DNA from: Niallia nealsonii
GTDB taxonomy: Bacteria > Bacillota > Bacilli > Bacillales > Cytobacillaceae
Reading direction: 5' to 3'
Assembly (NCBI RefSeq): GCF_002835805.1
Contig: NZ_PISE01000025.1
Location: 1 to 64,000 of the forward strand
DNA length: 64,000 nt
Both the position numbers and the translations under genes were made by a program. This document shows positions 8,407 to 16,969 of this stretch, piece by piece. Each line of letters begins with the position of its first letter. The first letter of the stretch is position 1. Below the pieces are notes generated by a model. That model was not told where the DNA came from. It worked only from the letters and a program-made list of their open reading frames with translations, and searched no databases.

Positions 8407-9063
8407 TTATGATAGATTGTTAATTTCTTCATTCCCAGAACGTGAAAATGAGCGGGCATTTATAAATAAAACCGAAGCGCATACTACCGAAATTGCACTA
8501 ACCCAAGTGATTACCATTATAGATAAACTACTTATTGCAATTCCTAATGCAAAGAAAACTACACTAATTTCTCCATCGCTTAGTGACATTATGGTAGACA
8601 GGAAAGGAGACATAAAGGTATTAACTATTGAATAGCTGATAAATACAAAGAACGTGATGCCTAGCGCAAAAGTAATGTTAGGTTTCTTTAAAAGCGCAAG
8701 CTGATCTCTAAGTGGTACAGGCACTTCCGCTTGTGTGGCTGGAATTGACTTTGCAACTGCAAAAATCGCGAGTAATGATAATAGACCAATTCCCCAGAAA
8801 ATTACTCTCCAGTCATATGATTCCGCAACAACACGGCCAATCGGTACACCTATAACAAGGGCTAGACTAAAACCTGCAAAAACAGTAGCAATTACCCCGG
8901 CCTGACGTTCTGGTTGTGCGAGTTTAGGTGCGACACTCATAGCAGTTACTACAAACACACCTGTTCCTATAGCAAGTACAATTCGAGCTACTATTAAAAA
9001 GAAGAAACCTGAAAGTGATACTGTCAGAATACTTCCAACAACTAAAATGGAAAAAGAAAGCAT
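8407..9063 (-). pseudogene. MFS drug/sugar efflux transporter, truncated at both ends
   Basis: The 218 residues match the middle of a 12-helix AraJ/YdhP-type transporter (VARIVLAIGTGVFVVTAMSVAP, then ATVFAGFSLALVIGVPIGRV). The first ~55 residues are absent and the frame runs straight into the TetR sequence at about 9040-9063. After LGIAISS the C-terminal half is replaced by what looks like one terminal helix plus a tail, so helices 9-11 are lost. It is not expected to be functional. Confidence 0.75.
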
Positions 9064-9541
9064 GTCTGAAAAAAGTTTTGATCAAATTACGATACAAGAT
9101 ATTTCCCACCAGGCAAATATCGGTCGAAGAACCATTTATGATTATTACATGGATAAATTTGATTTGCTGGATAGGCTCATTGAAGAACATATTAACGAAC
9201 TAAGGAAATTGTGTGAATCGGCAGCTGAATTAAGTTTTGTTGAGGGAAATCTAATTTGGTTTGAATATTTTGAACGTAATTATTCATTCTTTTCAACAAT
9301 GCTAGCGAGTAAAGGAGCCTCTGCTTTTCGGAATCATTTCCTAGAATTTGTAATCGAGGAGTTGGAGGGTGAAGTAGATGTAACCGAAGGAAAAAATCAA
9401 GGATTAAGTAAAGATTTAATTCTTAAATTTTTTGGAGCTGCCATCGTAGAGATAGTAGAAGCATGGATCACCAATGGATTATCAGAGCCAACTCAAGTAG
9501 TGGCAGAACAAGTGAGAATTTTATTAGATAGGAATTTATAG
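9047..9541 (+). pseudogene. TetR/AcrR regulator, 5' truncated paralogue
   Basis: From MSEKSFDQITIQ onward it is colinear with the TetR protein at 4739, but the first ~20 residues are missing, and the leading MEKE codons are antisense to the MFS remnant. The helix-turn-helix (ITIQDISHQANIGRRTIYDYY) survives with SRGT changed to GRRT. No ribosome binding site precedes it. The intact ancestor was probably divergent from the MFS gene; one deletion removed both 5' ends and the shared promoter region. Confidence 0.65.
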
Positions 9542-9821
9542 TTAGAAAATAATTATTCATATACAACGAAGATTGTGGGAATATACTTAAACGAACTGGA
9601 TGCTTTAGTAAAAAAATAATCATAATTAATAAGCCACAATATACAAGATTTTATGCATTACTTGATATTTTAGGCTTTTTAATTTTATTTCCTTGTTATG
9701 TTAAAGCAAACGATTATTTTAATAAAGAAAGTAAGTTTTCTTTACAGTCAAGTCAATAACCAAAAATTTCATTGCTTATTAATAAAAGTTACTTCTATTT
9801 TATTAATGAATGATTTCAGAA

Positions 9822-10364
9822 TCATTGCACTCTGTACATTAAATAAATTTGATTTGCAATATAATCTGAACTAAAATGAAGCCCCTTCTTTATCCACCAC
9901 ATGATGATGCCTACCAACGAGGCTGTTTTAATATCAATCGTAACATAATCAGCAGGTAAACTCTCCTTGGTGTTCTTTCTTCTTGTTTCCACTAATTGCT
10001 TTAATAATAAAAACAATTGCTCCTCAAACTGATTAATAGTAAATAAAATAAGTAAATAATTTCGATGGATATATAAATAATCAAGCAATTGTGTTAGCTG
10101 TTGTTTTTCTGATAAATCTTTTGCATGTATTAAAGCAGCTATTTTATCAGAAAGCTCATTTAAAATTTCATTGGTGATTTGCGTTAGTAAATCTTGAATA
10201 TCCTGATAATGCAAGTAAAATGTGGTCCGATTTAATCCTGCTTTGGCTGCGACTTTCTGAACTGTTAAATTTGAAATAGCAGAGTCCTCGCATAAGAGAG
10301 AAAAGACAGCATGTTTAAACATTTCTCTTGAACGAATTGTACGAGGATCTTCTTTTTTAGGCAT
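9822..10364 (-). CDS. TetR/AcrR repressor of the adjacent MFS exporter (LmrA/QacR-like role)
   Basis: A 180-residue TetR-fold protein. The helix-turn-helix spans about residues 33-58 (LTVQKVAAKAGLNRTTFYLHY), followed by a TetR_C_7/YxaF-like ligand domain. It is divergent from the 14-helix transporter at 10543 across 178 bp that contains the dyad at 10435-10459, the usual layout of drug-exporter/repressor pairs. The ligand is probably a substrate of the pump, which is inference. Confidence 0.85.
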   Translation of the reverse strand: MPKKEDPRTIRSREMFKHAVFSLLCEDSAISNLTVQKVAAKAGLNRTTFYLHYQDIQDLLTQITNEILNELSDKIAALIHAKDLSEKQQLTQLLDYLYIHRNYLLILFTINQFEEQLFLLLKQLVETRRKNTKESLPADYVTIDIKTASLVGIIMWWIKKGLHFSSDYIANQIYLMYRVQ

Positions 10365-10434
10365 AGACAGTTTAAACTCCTTTATAGATTTTCCCTTGAC
10401 TTTCTCAACATCTTAGATGTTTTTTGTCGATTAG

Positions 10435-10459
10435 TGAACATTTTGAAAAAAACTGTTCA
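10435..10459. promoter_or_regulatory. Candidate operator between tetR and the MFS exporter
   Basis: Inverted repeat TGAACA-N13-TGTTCA, extended by a matching G/C base pair context, in the middle of the divergent intergenic region. A second small dyad, AACATC-TTA-GATGTT, lies at about 10408-10422 nearer the repressor. Confidence 0.45.
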
Positions 10460-10542
10460 TGGTCAGGAACTTATTTTCTTGTTACTATAGATTTTATCGA
10501 CACAATGTTGATAATGCAAGTCTAGAATAAAGGGGTAAATGA

Positions 10543-11994
10543 ATGAATAAGGAAATAACAGAAAGTAATAAAAAAATCTTATTAATTGTACTGATTGCTG
10601 GATGCTTTTTATCAACATTAAATCAGACTTTATTAAATGTTGCATTGAGTAATTTAATGGACGTATTTCATGTAACGGCAGCAACTGTTCAATGGTTATC
10701 AACAGGCTTTATGCTAGTAAACGGTGTTTTAGTACCGATTACGGCGTTTTTAATGAAACGTTTTACAACAAGGCAGCTATTTATTAGCTCGATGTTCTTT
10801 TTGTTCATTGGGTCTGTATTTTGTGCGTGTGCAATGAATTTTGGTATGCTGTTAACAGGAAGAATGATTCAAGCGATTGGCGCTGGAATTATTATACCTC
10901 TAATGATGACAGTTATTTTATATTTATATCCTAGCGAAAAGCGTGGAAGCGTTATGGGGAAAATTGGATTTGCAATAATTTTTGCACCAGCCATCGCTCC
11001 TACATTATCTGGTTTTATCATTGAATATGTATCATGGAGATGGCTATTTATTGGGCTAGTCCCATTTTTATTAATCGTCATTGTTCTTGCGTTCAAATAT
11101 CTAATGAATGTTGCAGAAACAACAAAAACGAGATTAGATATCGCAAGTGTTATTTTATCAACGATTGGCTTTGGTTGTATTTTATTTGGATTTAGCAAGG
11201 CAGGAAGCAAAGGATGGGATAATCCCGTTGTCATTACAAACATTATTGTCGGAATAATCGTTACGACTCTATTCTGTTTACGGCAAATGAAATCTAACGA
11301 CCCATTATTAAATTTATCTGTATTTAAGTATAAAATTTTCACTCTTACATCATTCATCAATATACTAATTACCATGATTATGTATGCAGATTTAATCCTT
11401 TTACCAATTTTCTTGCAAAATGGACGTGGTTTTACAGCTTTCGAAGCAGGTTTACTTTTATTGCCTGGGGCTGTAATTAATGCCTTCTTATCACCGGTCA
11501 CAGGTAGAATGTATGATAAATACGGTGCTAAACCACTCTTTATTACAGGTTTACTATTTATCATTATTTCCATGTGGGGAGTAATCGATTTAACCGAATC
11601 CACAACCTATCTGTATTTAATGATTCGCACCGTTATTTTACGAATTGGATTAAGCTTTATTTCTATGCCTTTAAATACAGCAGGGTTGAATGCTTTACCA
11701 AGAGAATTGGGTTCACATGGTTCAGCAGTAAATAATACCATTCGCCAATTAGCAGGTGCCATTGGAACAGCAGTTGTCATTACATTGTATACAGTTCAAA
11801 CAACTTCACATGCCTCTGAGCTATCTATGGAAAATGAAAATATTCCAACTATGCAACTAGCGAAATTAGCTTCTATCTTTGGCTCAAGTGATGCCTATCT
11901 ATTAATGTTAGTCTTATCTTTTGTTACGTTAATTTTTGCATGCTTTATGCCTAAAAAAACAGCAATACAAAAAAATGTGATTAAAAAACAGTAA
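10543..11994 (+). CDS. DHA2-family (EmrB/QacA, LmrB-like) multidrug MFS exporter
   Basis: 483 residues with about 14 predicted membrane helices, the hallmark of the DHA2 group of proton-coupled drug exporters. Family motifs visible include TLNQTLLNVALSNL near residue 25, WLSTGFMLVNGVLVPITAFL and GRMIQAIGAGIIIPLM. It resembles LmrB/Mdr-type pumps of Bacillus; the drug range cannot be inferred. The start follows AAAGGGGTAAATGA. It is regulated by the divergent TetR protein. No defect is seen. Confidence 0.88.
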   Translation: MNKEITESNKKILLIVLIAGCFLSTLNQTLLNVALSNLMDVFHVTAATVQWLSTGFMLVNGVLVPITAFLMKRFTTRQLFISSMFFLFIGSVFCACAMNFGMLLTGRMIQAIGAGIIIPLMMTVILYLYPSEKRGSVMGKIGFAIIFAPAIAPTLSGFIIEYVSWRWLFIGLVPFLLIVIVLAFKYLMNVAETTKTRLDIASVILSTIGFGCILFGFSKAGSKGWDNPVVITNIIVGIIVTTLFCLRQMKSNDPLLNLSVFKYKIFTLTSFINILITMIMYADLILLPIFLQNGRGFTAFEAGLLLLPGAVINAFLSPVTGRMYDKYGAKPLFITGLLFIIISMWGVIDLTESTTYLYLMIRTVILRIGLSFISMPLNTAGLNALPRELGSHGSAVNNTIRQLAGAIGTAVVITLYTVQTTSHASELSMENENIPTMQLAKLASIFGSSDAYLLMLVLSFVTLIFACFMPKKTAIQKNVIKKQ

Positions 11995-12101
11995 TGTAAA
12001 AAACAAAATTGCCGAAGGGGAAGACTACTTCGCTAAATAGAGACAGCAATCTATTGTACGACATTTACTCCGAAGACTCGAAAGTTTATATGTTACAAGA
12101 A

Positions 12102-12174
12102 CCTGATTCATTGATCCACTCTTCTACAATGGATCAATGAATCAGGCGCACTCCCATGAATGAGCTGCGCCTTT
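12102..12174 (+). terminator. Tandem overlapping hairpins downstream of the MFS gene
   Basis: A perfect 17-bp stem (12102-12118 with 12130-12146) shares its last bases with a second hairpin, AGGCGCA to TGCGCCT (12144-12174), followed by TTTTT. The second is a standard terminator; the first could compete with it. The region 11995-12357 contains nothing else recognisable. Confidence 0.65.
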
Positions 12175-12357
12175 TTAAGTGTTGCCTCTTTCCTAAATTA
12201 CAGAAGTTTATTTTCATAGTAGTTTAAGCGTACACACTCAAAAACTTTAATATTTCATTCTTAATCTAATGGGAATTTAAGTGCCTTTAATAAGTATTCT
12301 TGGTCAAATTCTTGAAATGACCCAGATACGATACAATTCCTTTTATCCATTCAGTTA

Positions 12358-12957
12358 TTACATATTCCTAACTATCTCTTCTGAAGTCATTTTTGTTGCT
12401 ATGTTATTCATAGCATAGTTTAATGCTGCTTCTTGCCACTCTTCACTAATTGTTGCAGTTCCGTCAGTTGCAATTACAACATTATATCCATAATCTGCAC
12501 CATCTCTGCAAGTATGCTCTACTGCCATATTAGTCCATACACCTGTAACTATAATAGTTTCAATACCTAATCCTCTTAATAATGTATCTAATTGGGGACC
12601 ATTAAATGCACTCATACGAGATTTTTCAATTACAAAATCCCCTTCCTTAGGCTCTACTCCATCAACTGGTGCAGCTCCCCAAGTTCCTTTAACAATGCTT
12701 TCTGTTTCAGCTATAGCTCTAAATATTGAAGCTCTATTACCAATTCCCTTTGCTCCCTTTTCTACAACAAAATGATTATGGAAAACAGGGATTCCTACCC
12801 CTCTTGCCTTTTCTGAAATTGCTTTGATATTTTCAACCACATTTTGCTTTTTGGCATGCTCTACAGCTCCTGATTTTTCAAACTTGCCGCCTATTGTCAA
12901 ATTATCATTCTGTAGATCAATAATTAATAACGCTGTTTTATTCGTATCAAATTTCAT
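12358..12957 (-). CDS. Isochorismatase-like cysteine hydrolase family protein lacking the canonical Cys
   Basis: A 199-residue alpha/beta protein of the isochorismatase superfamily. Asp14 (LIIDLQND) and Lys112 (VIEKSRMSAF), two members of the usual Asp-Lys-Cys triad, are present. The nucleophile position in the TGVxTNxCVE signature reads TNMAVE, with Ala145 where Cys is expected; the nearest cysteine is Cys150. Such variants exist in the family, and EntB-type isochorismatases also lack the Cys. The reaction cannot be assigned. It is a monocistronic gene with GGGGGAGAT upstream of its start. Confidence 0.8.
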   Translation of the reverse strand: MKFDTNKTALLIIDLQNDNLTIGGKFEKSGAVEHAKKQNVVENIKAISEKARGVGIPVFHNHFVVEKGAKGIGNRASIFRAIAETESIVKGTWGAAPVDGVEPKEGDFVIEKSRMSAFNGPQLDTLLRGLGIETIIVTGVWTNMAVEHTCRDGADYGYNVVIATDGTATISEEWQEAALNYAMNNIATKMTSEEIVRNM

Positions 12958-13293
12958 TTTCTAATCTCCCCCTTTTGTTCAGTGTTCTTAAACCTATTTC
13001 ATTATTTATAAAATATGGCATCTTCCTTTGTTATTGATTTTATATGCTTAGTTGAAAACTATATTGGTTATAGAATCAAAAAGAGTTAATATCAAATATA
13101 GATAATTATAAATAAAAATCCCTAATATAGATATTACATTACAGTATGGAACTTAAAATAGATGAGGAAAATCATACATATTAAGCAGGAAGCTTTGCAT
13201 TATTTAAATAAGTAAATAAAAACAAGGAAATATAAGCAGATGGTTCCCTAACAACCAAACCCAACACAGCAAAGAGGGCCTTGTCTTATTATT

Positions 13294-13513
13294 AGGCTGT
13301 TTTCTAAAAGATTGTTGTTTTTCGGATAGTTCCCATGAGCAACTCCATGGTTAAAACAGGTGGATTGGAGTGAAAGGTGCGAGACTCCTATGGGATTAGC
13401 GGGATAGGTGATAAGCCGAGGAGGCTCACCTGTCCCACCCCACGAAAAGCGAGCATCCTGAAACGGAAATCCACCTACTCCTTTAAAAGCAACAAAGTGT
13501 ACGAAAACAGCCT
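13294..13513. mobile_element. MITE-like element with AGGCTGTTTTC ends and 6-bp target duplication
   Basis: The 220-bp segment has perfect 11-bp terminal inverted repeats AGGCTGTTTTC and is flanked on both sides by ATTATT (13288-13293 and 13514-13519). Its interior carries the Bacillaceae palindromic core (GAGACTCCTATGGGATT, CACGAAAAGCGAGCATCC). It encodes no transposase. The open frame through it (13377-13637) has no ribosome binding site and is not gene-like. The rest of 12958-13720 is empty. Confidence 0.65.
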
Positions 13514-13720
13514 ATTATTAAATTCTGACAGTTTCTTTAGAGAAAATTTAGAAGAGAAGAGATTCATCTTTGATAAAACAGTCAGAGCAATCTTCCCCGC
13601 TAACAAAAAGAGTTATTTAGCGGAGAATTTGTATTGAATGATTAGTGTTCTATCTTCGCTTTATATACTATTCAATATCATTCCTTCTTATTTTTGCTGT
13701 ATTTAATCCCGTTTCTTTAC

Positions 13721-14500
13721 TTATTGGACATGAAACGATACATCTCCCATGCCCTCATATGCCGTTATGACATGATCTCCTTTTTTTAACAAGACAGCCT
13801 CCGTTATTCCTCCTGTCAAAATAACAGAACCCTTTTTAATCTTCCCTTTTTCTTCCTCATATAACATGTTGGCTAACATCGCAACCGAATTTGCCGGATT
13901 TCCTAGAACAGCTGAACTTTTCCCACTCGCTCTTAACTCCCCATTTATGGTCATAGATACCCCAATCAAATCGAATGCAAAATCATAAGGATGGAATAAC
14001 TGATTCCCCCAAATGACCCTGGATGCAGAAGTATTATCAGCAATCACATCAGGTAGTTGAAACCGAAAATTCTCATATCGGCTATCAATAATTTCAAGTG
14101 CAGGAAGAACCCATTGTGTTTTTTCTAAAACTTGCTCACCAGTCAAACCTGGTCCTTCAATATCTTCTCCAAGGATAAAGGCAATCTCAGCCTCTACTTT
14201 TGGATGAATGAAATCTTCCATTACGATTTGATCCTTATCTTGGGCATTCATATAATCAAAAATATACCCGTAAATAGGCACATTAATATTCATTTGCTTC
14301 ATCTTTGCCTGACTGGTAATCCCCATCTTGTAGGCAGTCACCTTGTGGCCTGACTCAATTTTTAACTTTACCAGCTCTTTTTGTACCTTGTATCCCATTG
14401 ATAGAGTAAAATCTGCATGCTGTTTAGAAATACAAAAAACAGCTTGTTTCTGTTTCTCAGCTTTAATTAAGTATTCGGCAAGGCCTCTATAGTCGAGCAT
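13721..14500 (-). CDS. 2-oxo acid hydratase / 4-oxalocrotonate decarboxylase family enzyme
   Basis: A 259-residue FAH-fold enzyme of the MhpD/DmpE/DmpH group. Metal-binding Glu103 and Glu105 (HPKVEAEIAF) and Glu136 (LPALEIIDS) are present, as is Lys58 in AYKMGITSQAKM. The last motif and its place next to a 4-oxalocrotonate tautomerase favour 4-oxalocrotonate decarboxylase (2-oxo-3-hexenedioate to 2-oxopent-4-enoate) over the hydratase, but the two are hard to separate by eye. It is the last gene of the operon, 10 bp behind the tautomerase. Confidence 0.8.
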   Translation of the reverse strand: MLDYRGLAEYLIKAEKQKQAVFCISKQHADFTLSMGYKVQKELVKLKIESGHKVTAYKMGITSQAKMKQMNINVPIYGYIFDYMNAQDKDQIVMEDFIHPKVEAEIAFILGEDIEGPGLTGEQVLEKTQWVLPALEIIDSRYENFRFQLPDVIADNTSASRVIWGNQLFHPYDFAFDLIGVSMTINGELRASGKSSAVLGNPANSVAMLANMLYEEEKGKIKKGSVILTGGITEAVLLKKGDHVITAYEGMGDVSFHVQ

Positions 14501-14510
14501 TTATTCCCCC

Positions 14511-14702
14511 CTATTCCGGCATCTCACTTTTTAGCGTATCCCCCACGGCAAAATGGTTTTTGGGCACCTCGTTCACAATAACACGAATACTTGTTAAAGG
14601 AGCCCCGAGTGACTCGTGAACAGTATGTGCAACATTACGTATACACTTTTCAATCGTGTCTTGGTTTCTTCCTTCAAGCATTGTAATCTGAATAATTGGC
14701 AT
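14511..14702 (-). CDS. 4-oxalocrotonate tautomerase family protein
   Basis: 63 residues, the exact family length. After Met removal the N-terminus is Pro (MPIIQITMLEGR), the catalytic base of this superfamily, and the arginine of SIRVIVNEV corresponds to a substrate-binding arginine. In meta-cleavage pathways it converts 2-hydroxymuconate to 2-oxo-3-hexenedioate, which the downstream decarboxylase-like enzyme would use. A ribosome binding site GAGGGAGAAA precedes the ATG. Confidence 0.88.
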   Translation of the reverse strand: MPIIQITMLEGRNQDTIEKCIRNVAHTVHESLGAPLTSIRVIVNEVPKNHFAVGDTLKSEMPE

Positions 14703-14792
14703 ATTTTTTTCTCCCTCTGTACAATCCTCAAAAAGAAAGCATTACCTCTAAAATTGAAGTAATGCCTAAATAAATCATGTTTTTTTATAAAA

Positions 14793-15221
14793 TTAATTTA
14801 TAGTTGTTGTATTTTCTGTCTTTCTGCCTTTGAAAATCAATTGGTCTAGCGCGTAAAATTTAGAACCAGTGATGGCAATAGCTGCTGCCATCGCTACAAA
14901 TGCCAAATCTAATTCATATCCAGCCATTTGCCCATTCCCTAAAAAGCCTACAGCTAATTTCACTTTTACGATGGCTCCGACCATTAGTAAGATAAATAAG
15001 ACAGAAATCAATCTAGTAAATAACCCAAGTACTACTGCAAGTCCACCCACAACTTCTATTAATGCAACCCCATAAGCAAGAAATCCTGGCAACCCAATAC
15101 TTCCAAACCATCCAACTGTATTTTCAATCCCCCCCTGAAACTTTACTACTCCGTGAATAAAGAAACTAACTCCTAATATTACCCGTAAAATTAAAGTACT
15201 TAATTCGTATTTATTTTCCAT
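14793..15221 (-). CDS. DoxX family membrane protein (MhqP/CatD-like)
   Basis: 142 residues from the ATG at 15221 (MENKYELSTLILRV), preferred over the ATG at 15263 because GGGGGTAAG precedes it and homology begins there. It has four predicted helices and FFIHGVVKFQGGIENTVGWF, matching the DoxX protein at 1501 closely. In Bacillus, DoxX proteins are encoded with ring-cleavage dioxygenases (catDE, mhqNOP). Here too it lies directly behind the extradiol dioxygenase. It is a membrane partner of unknown chemistry. Confidence 0.85.
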   Translation of the reverse strand: MENKYELSTLILRVILGVSFFIHGVVKFQGGIENTVGWFGSIGLPGFLAYGVALIEVVGGLAVVLGLFTRLISVLFILLMVGAIVKVKLAVGFLGNGQMAGYELDLAFVAMAAAIAITGSKFYALDQLIFKGRKTENTTTIN

Positions 15222-15273
15222 TTTTCTTACCCCCATGTTTAAAATTAATATAATCAACTTCATTAATGATCAT

Positions 15274-16065
15274 CTATTTTGACTCTCCAAATTGCCATAC
15301 ACTGTGACTAAGATTGCCATATCGATAACTGCAATGCAGCAATTTTCCAATCTTTTCTTGATCTGCTGCACCCATCGCATAAAAAAGTGGAATAAAGTGT
15401 TCATTTCCATATGAAGGTACTGCATATTCAGCATTTGGAGCTAATGTATCGTATTTAAATAAGGATTCCAAATTCCAATTACTTATATGTTGTTCTAACC
15501 ACTTATCGAAATCAAATGCCCATTGATCAACAGTTCCATTATCACTGCCCATCCTTAAAGCTCTAAGATTATGAACGGTTCCTCCGCTCGCAATAATTAA
15601 AATATCTTTTTCTCTTAATGATGATAAAGATTTCCCAATTTCATATTGCTCCTCAGGTGTAAGTTGAGGGTTTACAGACATGGAAATCACTGGAATATCT
15701 CCCTTAGGATAGAGCATTCTAAGAACTATCCAAGCTCCATGATCCAAGCCGCGTGTTGTATCCATTTCAAAAGGTACTCCCTGTTTGGCAAACAACTCTA
15801 TAACTTCCTTTGTAATAGCGCTGTTTCCTTTAGCCGGATATTTAATCCGATATAAAGCCTCAGGAAATCCGCCAAAATCATAGATGGTCTCAAACTCATC
15901 TACATCACTCACTTTTTGGGCAGAGGACTCCCAGTGTGCTGAAAACAATACAATGGCTTTAGGTTTCGGCATTTCATTACCTAACGAATGTAAAAACTGA
16001 GTGTATTCATTATTTTCAATAGATAGTAGTGGTGCTCCGTGAGCAATAAATAAAGCCGGAAGCAT
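15274..16065 (-). CDS. DODA-type extradiol ring-cleavage dioxygenase (YgiD-like, LigB superfamily)
   Basis: 263 residues, normal for the 4,5-DOPA dioxygenase/YgiD group. Conserved histidines are present: His9 (IAHGAP), His44 (SAHWE), His109 (LDHGAW), His165 (GTVHNL) and one in GNEHFIPLFY, which form the metal and substrate site. It is expected to open catecholic rings between C4 and C5 with O2. It sits 21 bp after the MhqD-like gene and before doxX. The natural substrate (catechol, hydroquinone derivative or DOPA-like) is not readable. Confidence 0.85.
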   Translation of the reverse strand: MLPALFIAHGAPLLSIENNEYTQFLHSLGNEMPKPKAIVLFSAHWESSAQKVSDVDEFETIYDFGGFPEALYRIKYPAKGNSAITKEVIELFAKQGVPFEMDTTRGLDHGAWIVLRMLYPKGDIPVISMSVNPQLTPEEQYEIGKSLSSLREKDILIIASGGTVHNLRALRMGSDNGTVDQWAFDFDKWLEQHISNWNLESLFKYDTLAPNAEYAVPSYGNEHFIPLFYAMGAADQEKIGKLLHCSYRYGNLSHSVWQFGESK

Positions 16066-16086
16066 GCATATCCATCCCTTCTCTTT

Positions 16087-16731
16087 TTATTCTTTTAAAT
16101 CAGCAAGAATCCATTTCTTAAAATCTTGACGGTTCTTTAATGAAACGGTATGTCCTTCTGGATAAGCTTCAAAGATTACTTTTGCACCTAATCCTTGAAA
16201 AAACACTTTACTTTCTACTCCCCACTCATAAGGAAGAACATTGTCAAATTCACCGTGAGAAATAAACAAAGAAAGCTGATCAACGGTTTTTATCATGTAT
16301 TCTTCTTTAACGAATCCAGGAATATATCCACTGAGAGCGACAATCCCTTTCATTCGACTTCCTAATGTTAACCCAAGAGTCATAGATGCAATGGCTCCCT
16401 GGCTGAATCCAAGTAAATATAAATGGTCGAGATCTAGTGGGTATTGTTCAGCTGTATAATCAATAAAGCTAGTTAACTGATTGATTGCATGATCAAATAC
16501 TTCCCTGTGCGGTTTACCATAACCTTGAATGGAAAAATAAGCAAAGCCTGGTGGTTGGGATAAAGGACCGCGAACACTAAAAATGTAAAACGTTTCTTCT
16601 AACCCTTCGACTAGTGACAGCATATTTTGTTCATTACTTCCCATTCCATGCAGGACAAATATAGCTGGATAGGTTTTATTGGGCTCAATCTGAGATGGTT
16701 TACAAAGTTCATAAATCATGGGTGAATTCAA
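16087..16731 (-). CDS. Phospholipase/carboxylesterase family hydrolase (MhqD-like)
   Basis: A 214-residue alpha/beta hydrolase. The nucleophile elbow GFSQGA has Ser110; the oxyanion motif is VLHGMGSNE, and Asp (SHGEFDNVLPY) and His (PEGHTVS) complete the triad. It resembles Bacillus MhqD, which belongs to the methylhydroquinone-induced regulon. First gene of the five-gene minus-strand operon ending at 13721 and divergent from the cupin-type regulator at 16970. The start follows AAGGGATGATG. Confidence 0.85.
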   Translation of the reverse strand: MNSPMIYELCKPSQIEPNKTYPAIFVLHGMGSNEQNMLSLVEGLEETFYIFSVRGPLSQPPGFAYFSIQGYGKPHREVFDHAINQLTSFIDYTAEQYPLDLDHLYLLGFSQGAIASMTLGLTLGSRMKGIVALSGYIPGFVKEEYMIKTVDQLSLFISHGEFDNVLPYEWGVESKVFFQGLGAKVIFEAYPEGHTVSLKNRQDFKKWILADLKE

Positions 16732-16805
16732 AATACATCATCCCTTCTTAATAGTTTTCCTCAAAGAAATTAATAATAGCTTTATTTATCCATACAGAAA
16801 AAATA

Positions 16806-16951
16806 TTCTTATTAGAAAACTAAAGATCAAAAAAAGAACTTACCTCAAAAAAGTTTTCTTATATGAATAAGAGTTATTTATAAGATAACCATAAATCTAT
16901 AGATTGTCAATTTTTTTTTTGCTAATATATAAATATGTTTCTTAAAAGAAA
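16806..16951. promoter_or_regulatory. Divergent promoter region with related TTTCTT/AAGAAA dyads
   Basis: Between the hydrolase operon and the XRE regulator lie TTCT-TATT-AGAA (16806-16817), GTTTTCTTATATGAA (about 16853-16867) and a perfect TTTCTT-AA-AAGAAA (16938-16951) just upstream of the regulator start. Three related sites in a divergent region fit binding by the XRE/cupin regulator. Its consensus is not known to me. Confidence 0.4.
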
Positions 16952-16969
16952 ACCATAGAGGTGATTAAA

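Noticed and set aside
10869-11603. 244-residue minus-strand open frame inside the MFS exporter gene
   Set aside because: It is antisense to a clearly real transporter, has no ribosome binding site and shows no domain pattern.
13377-13637. 86-residue plus-strand frame
   Set aside because: It runs through the MITE core and out of the element; no ribosome binding site.
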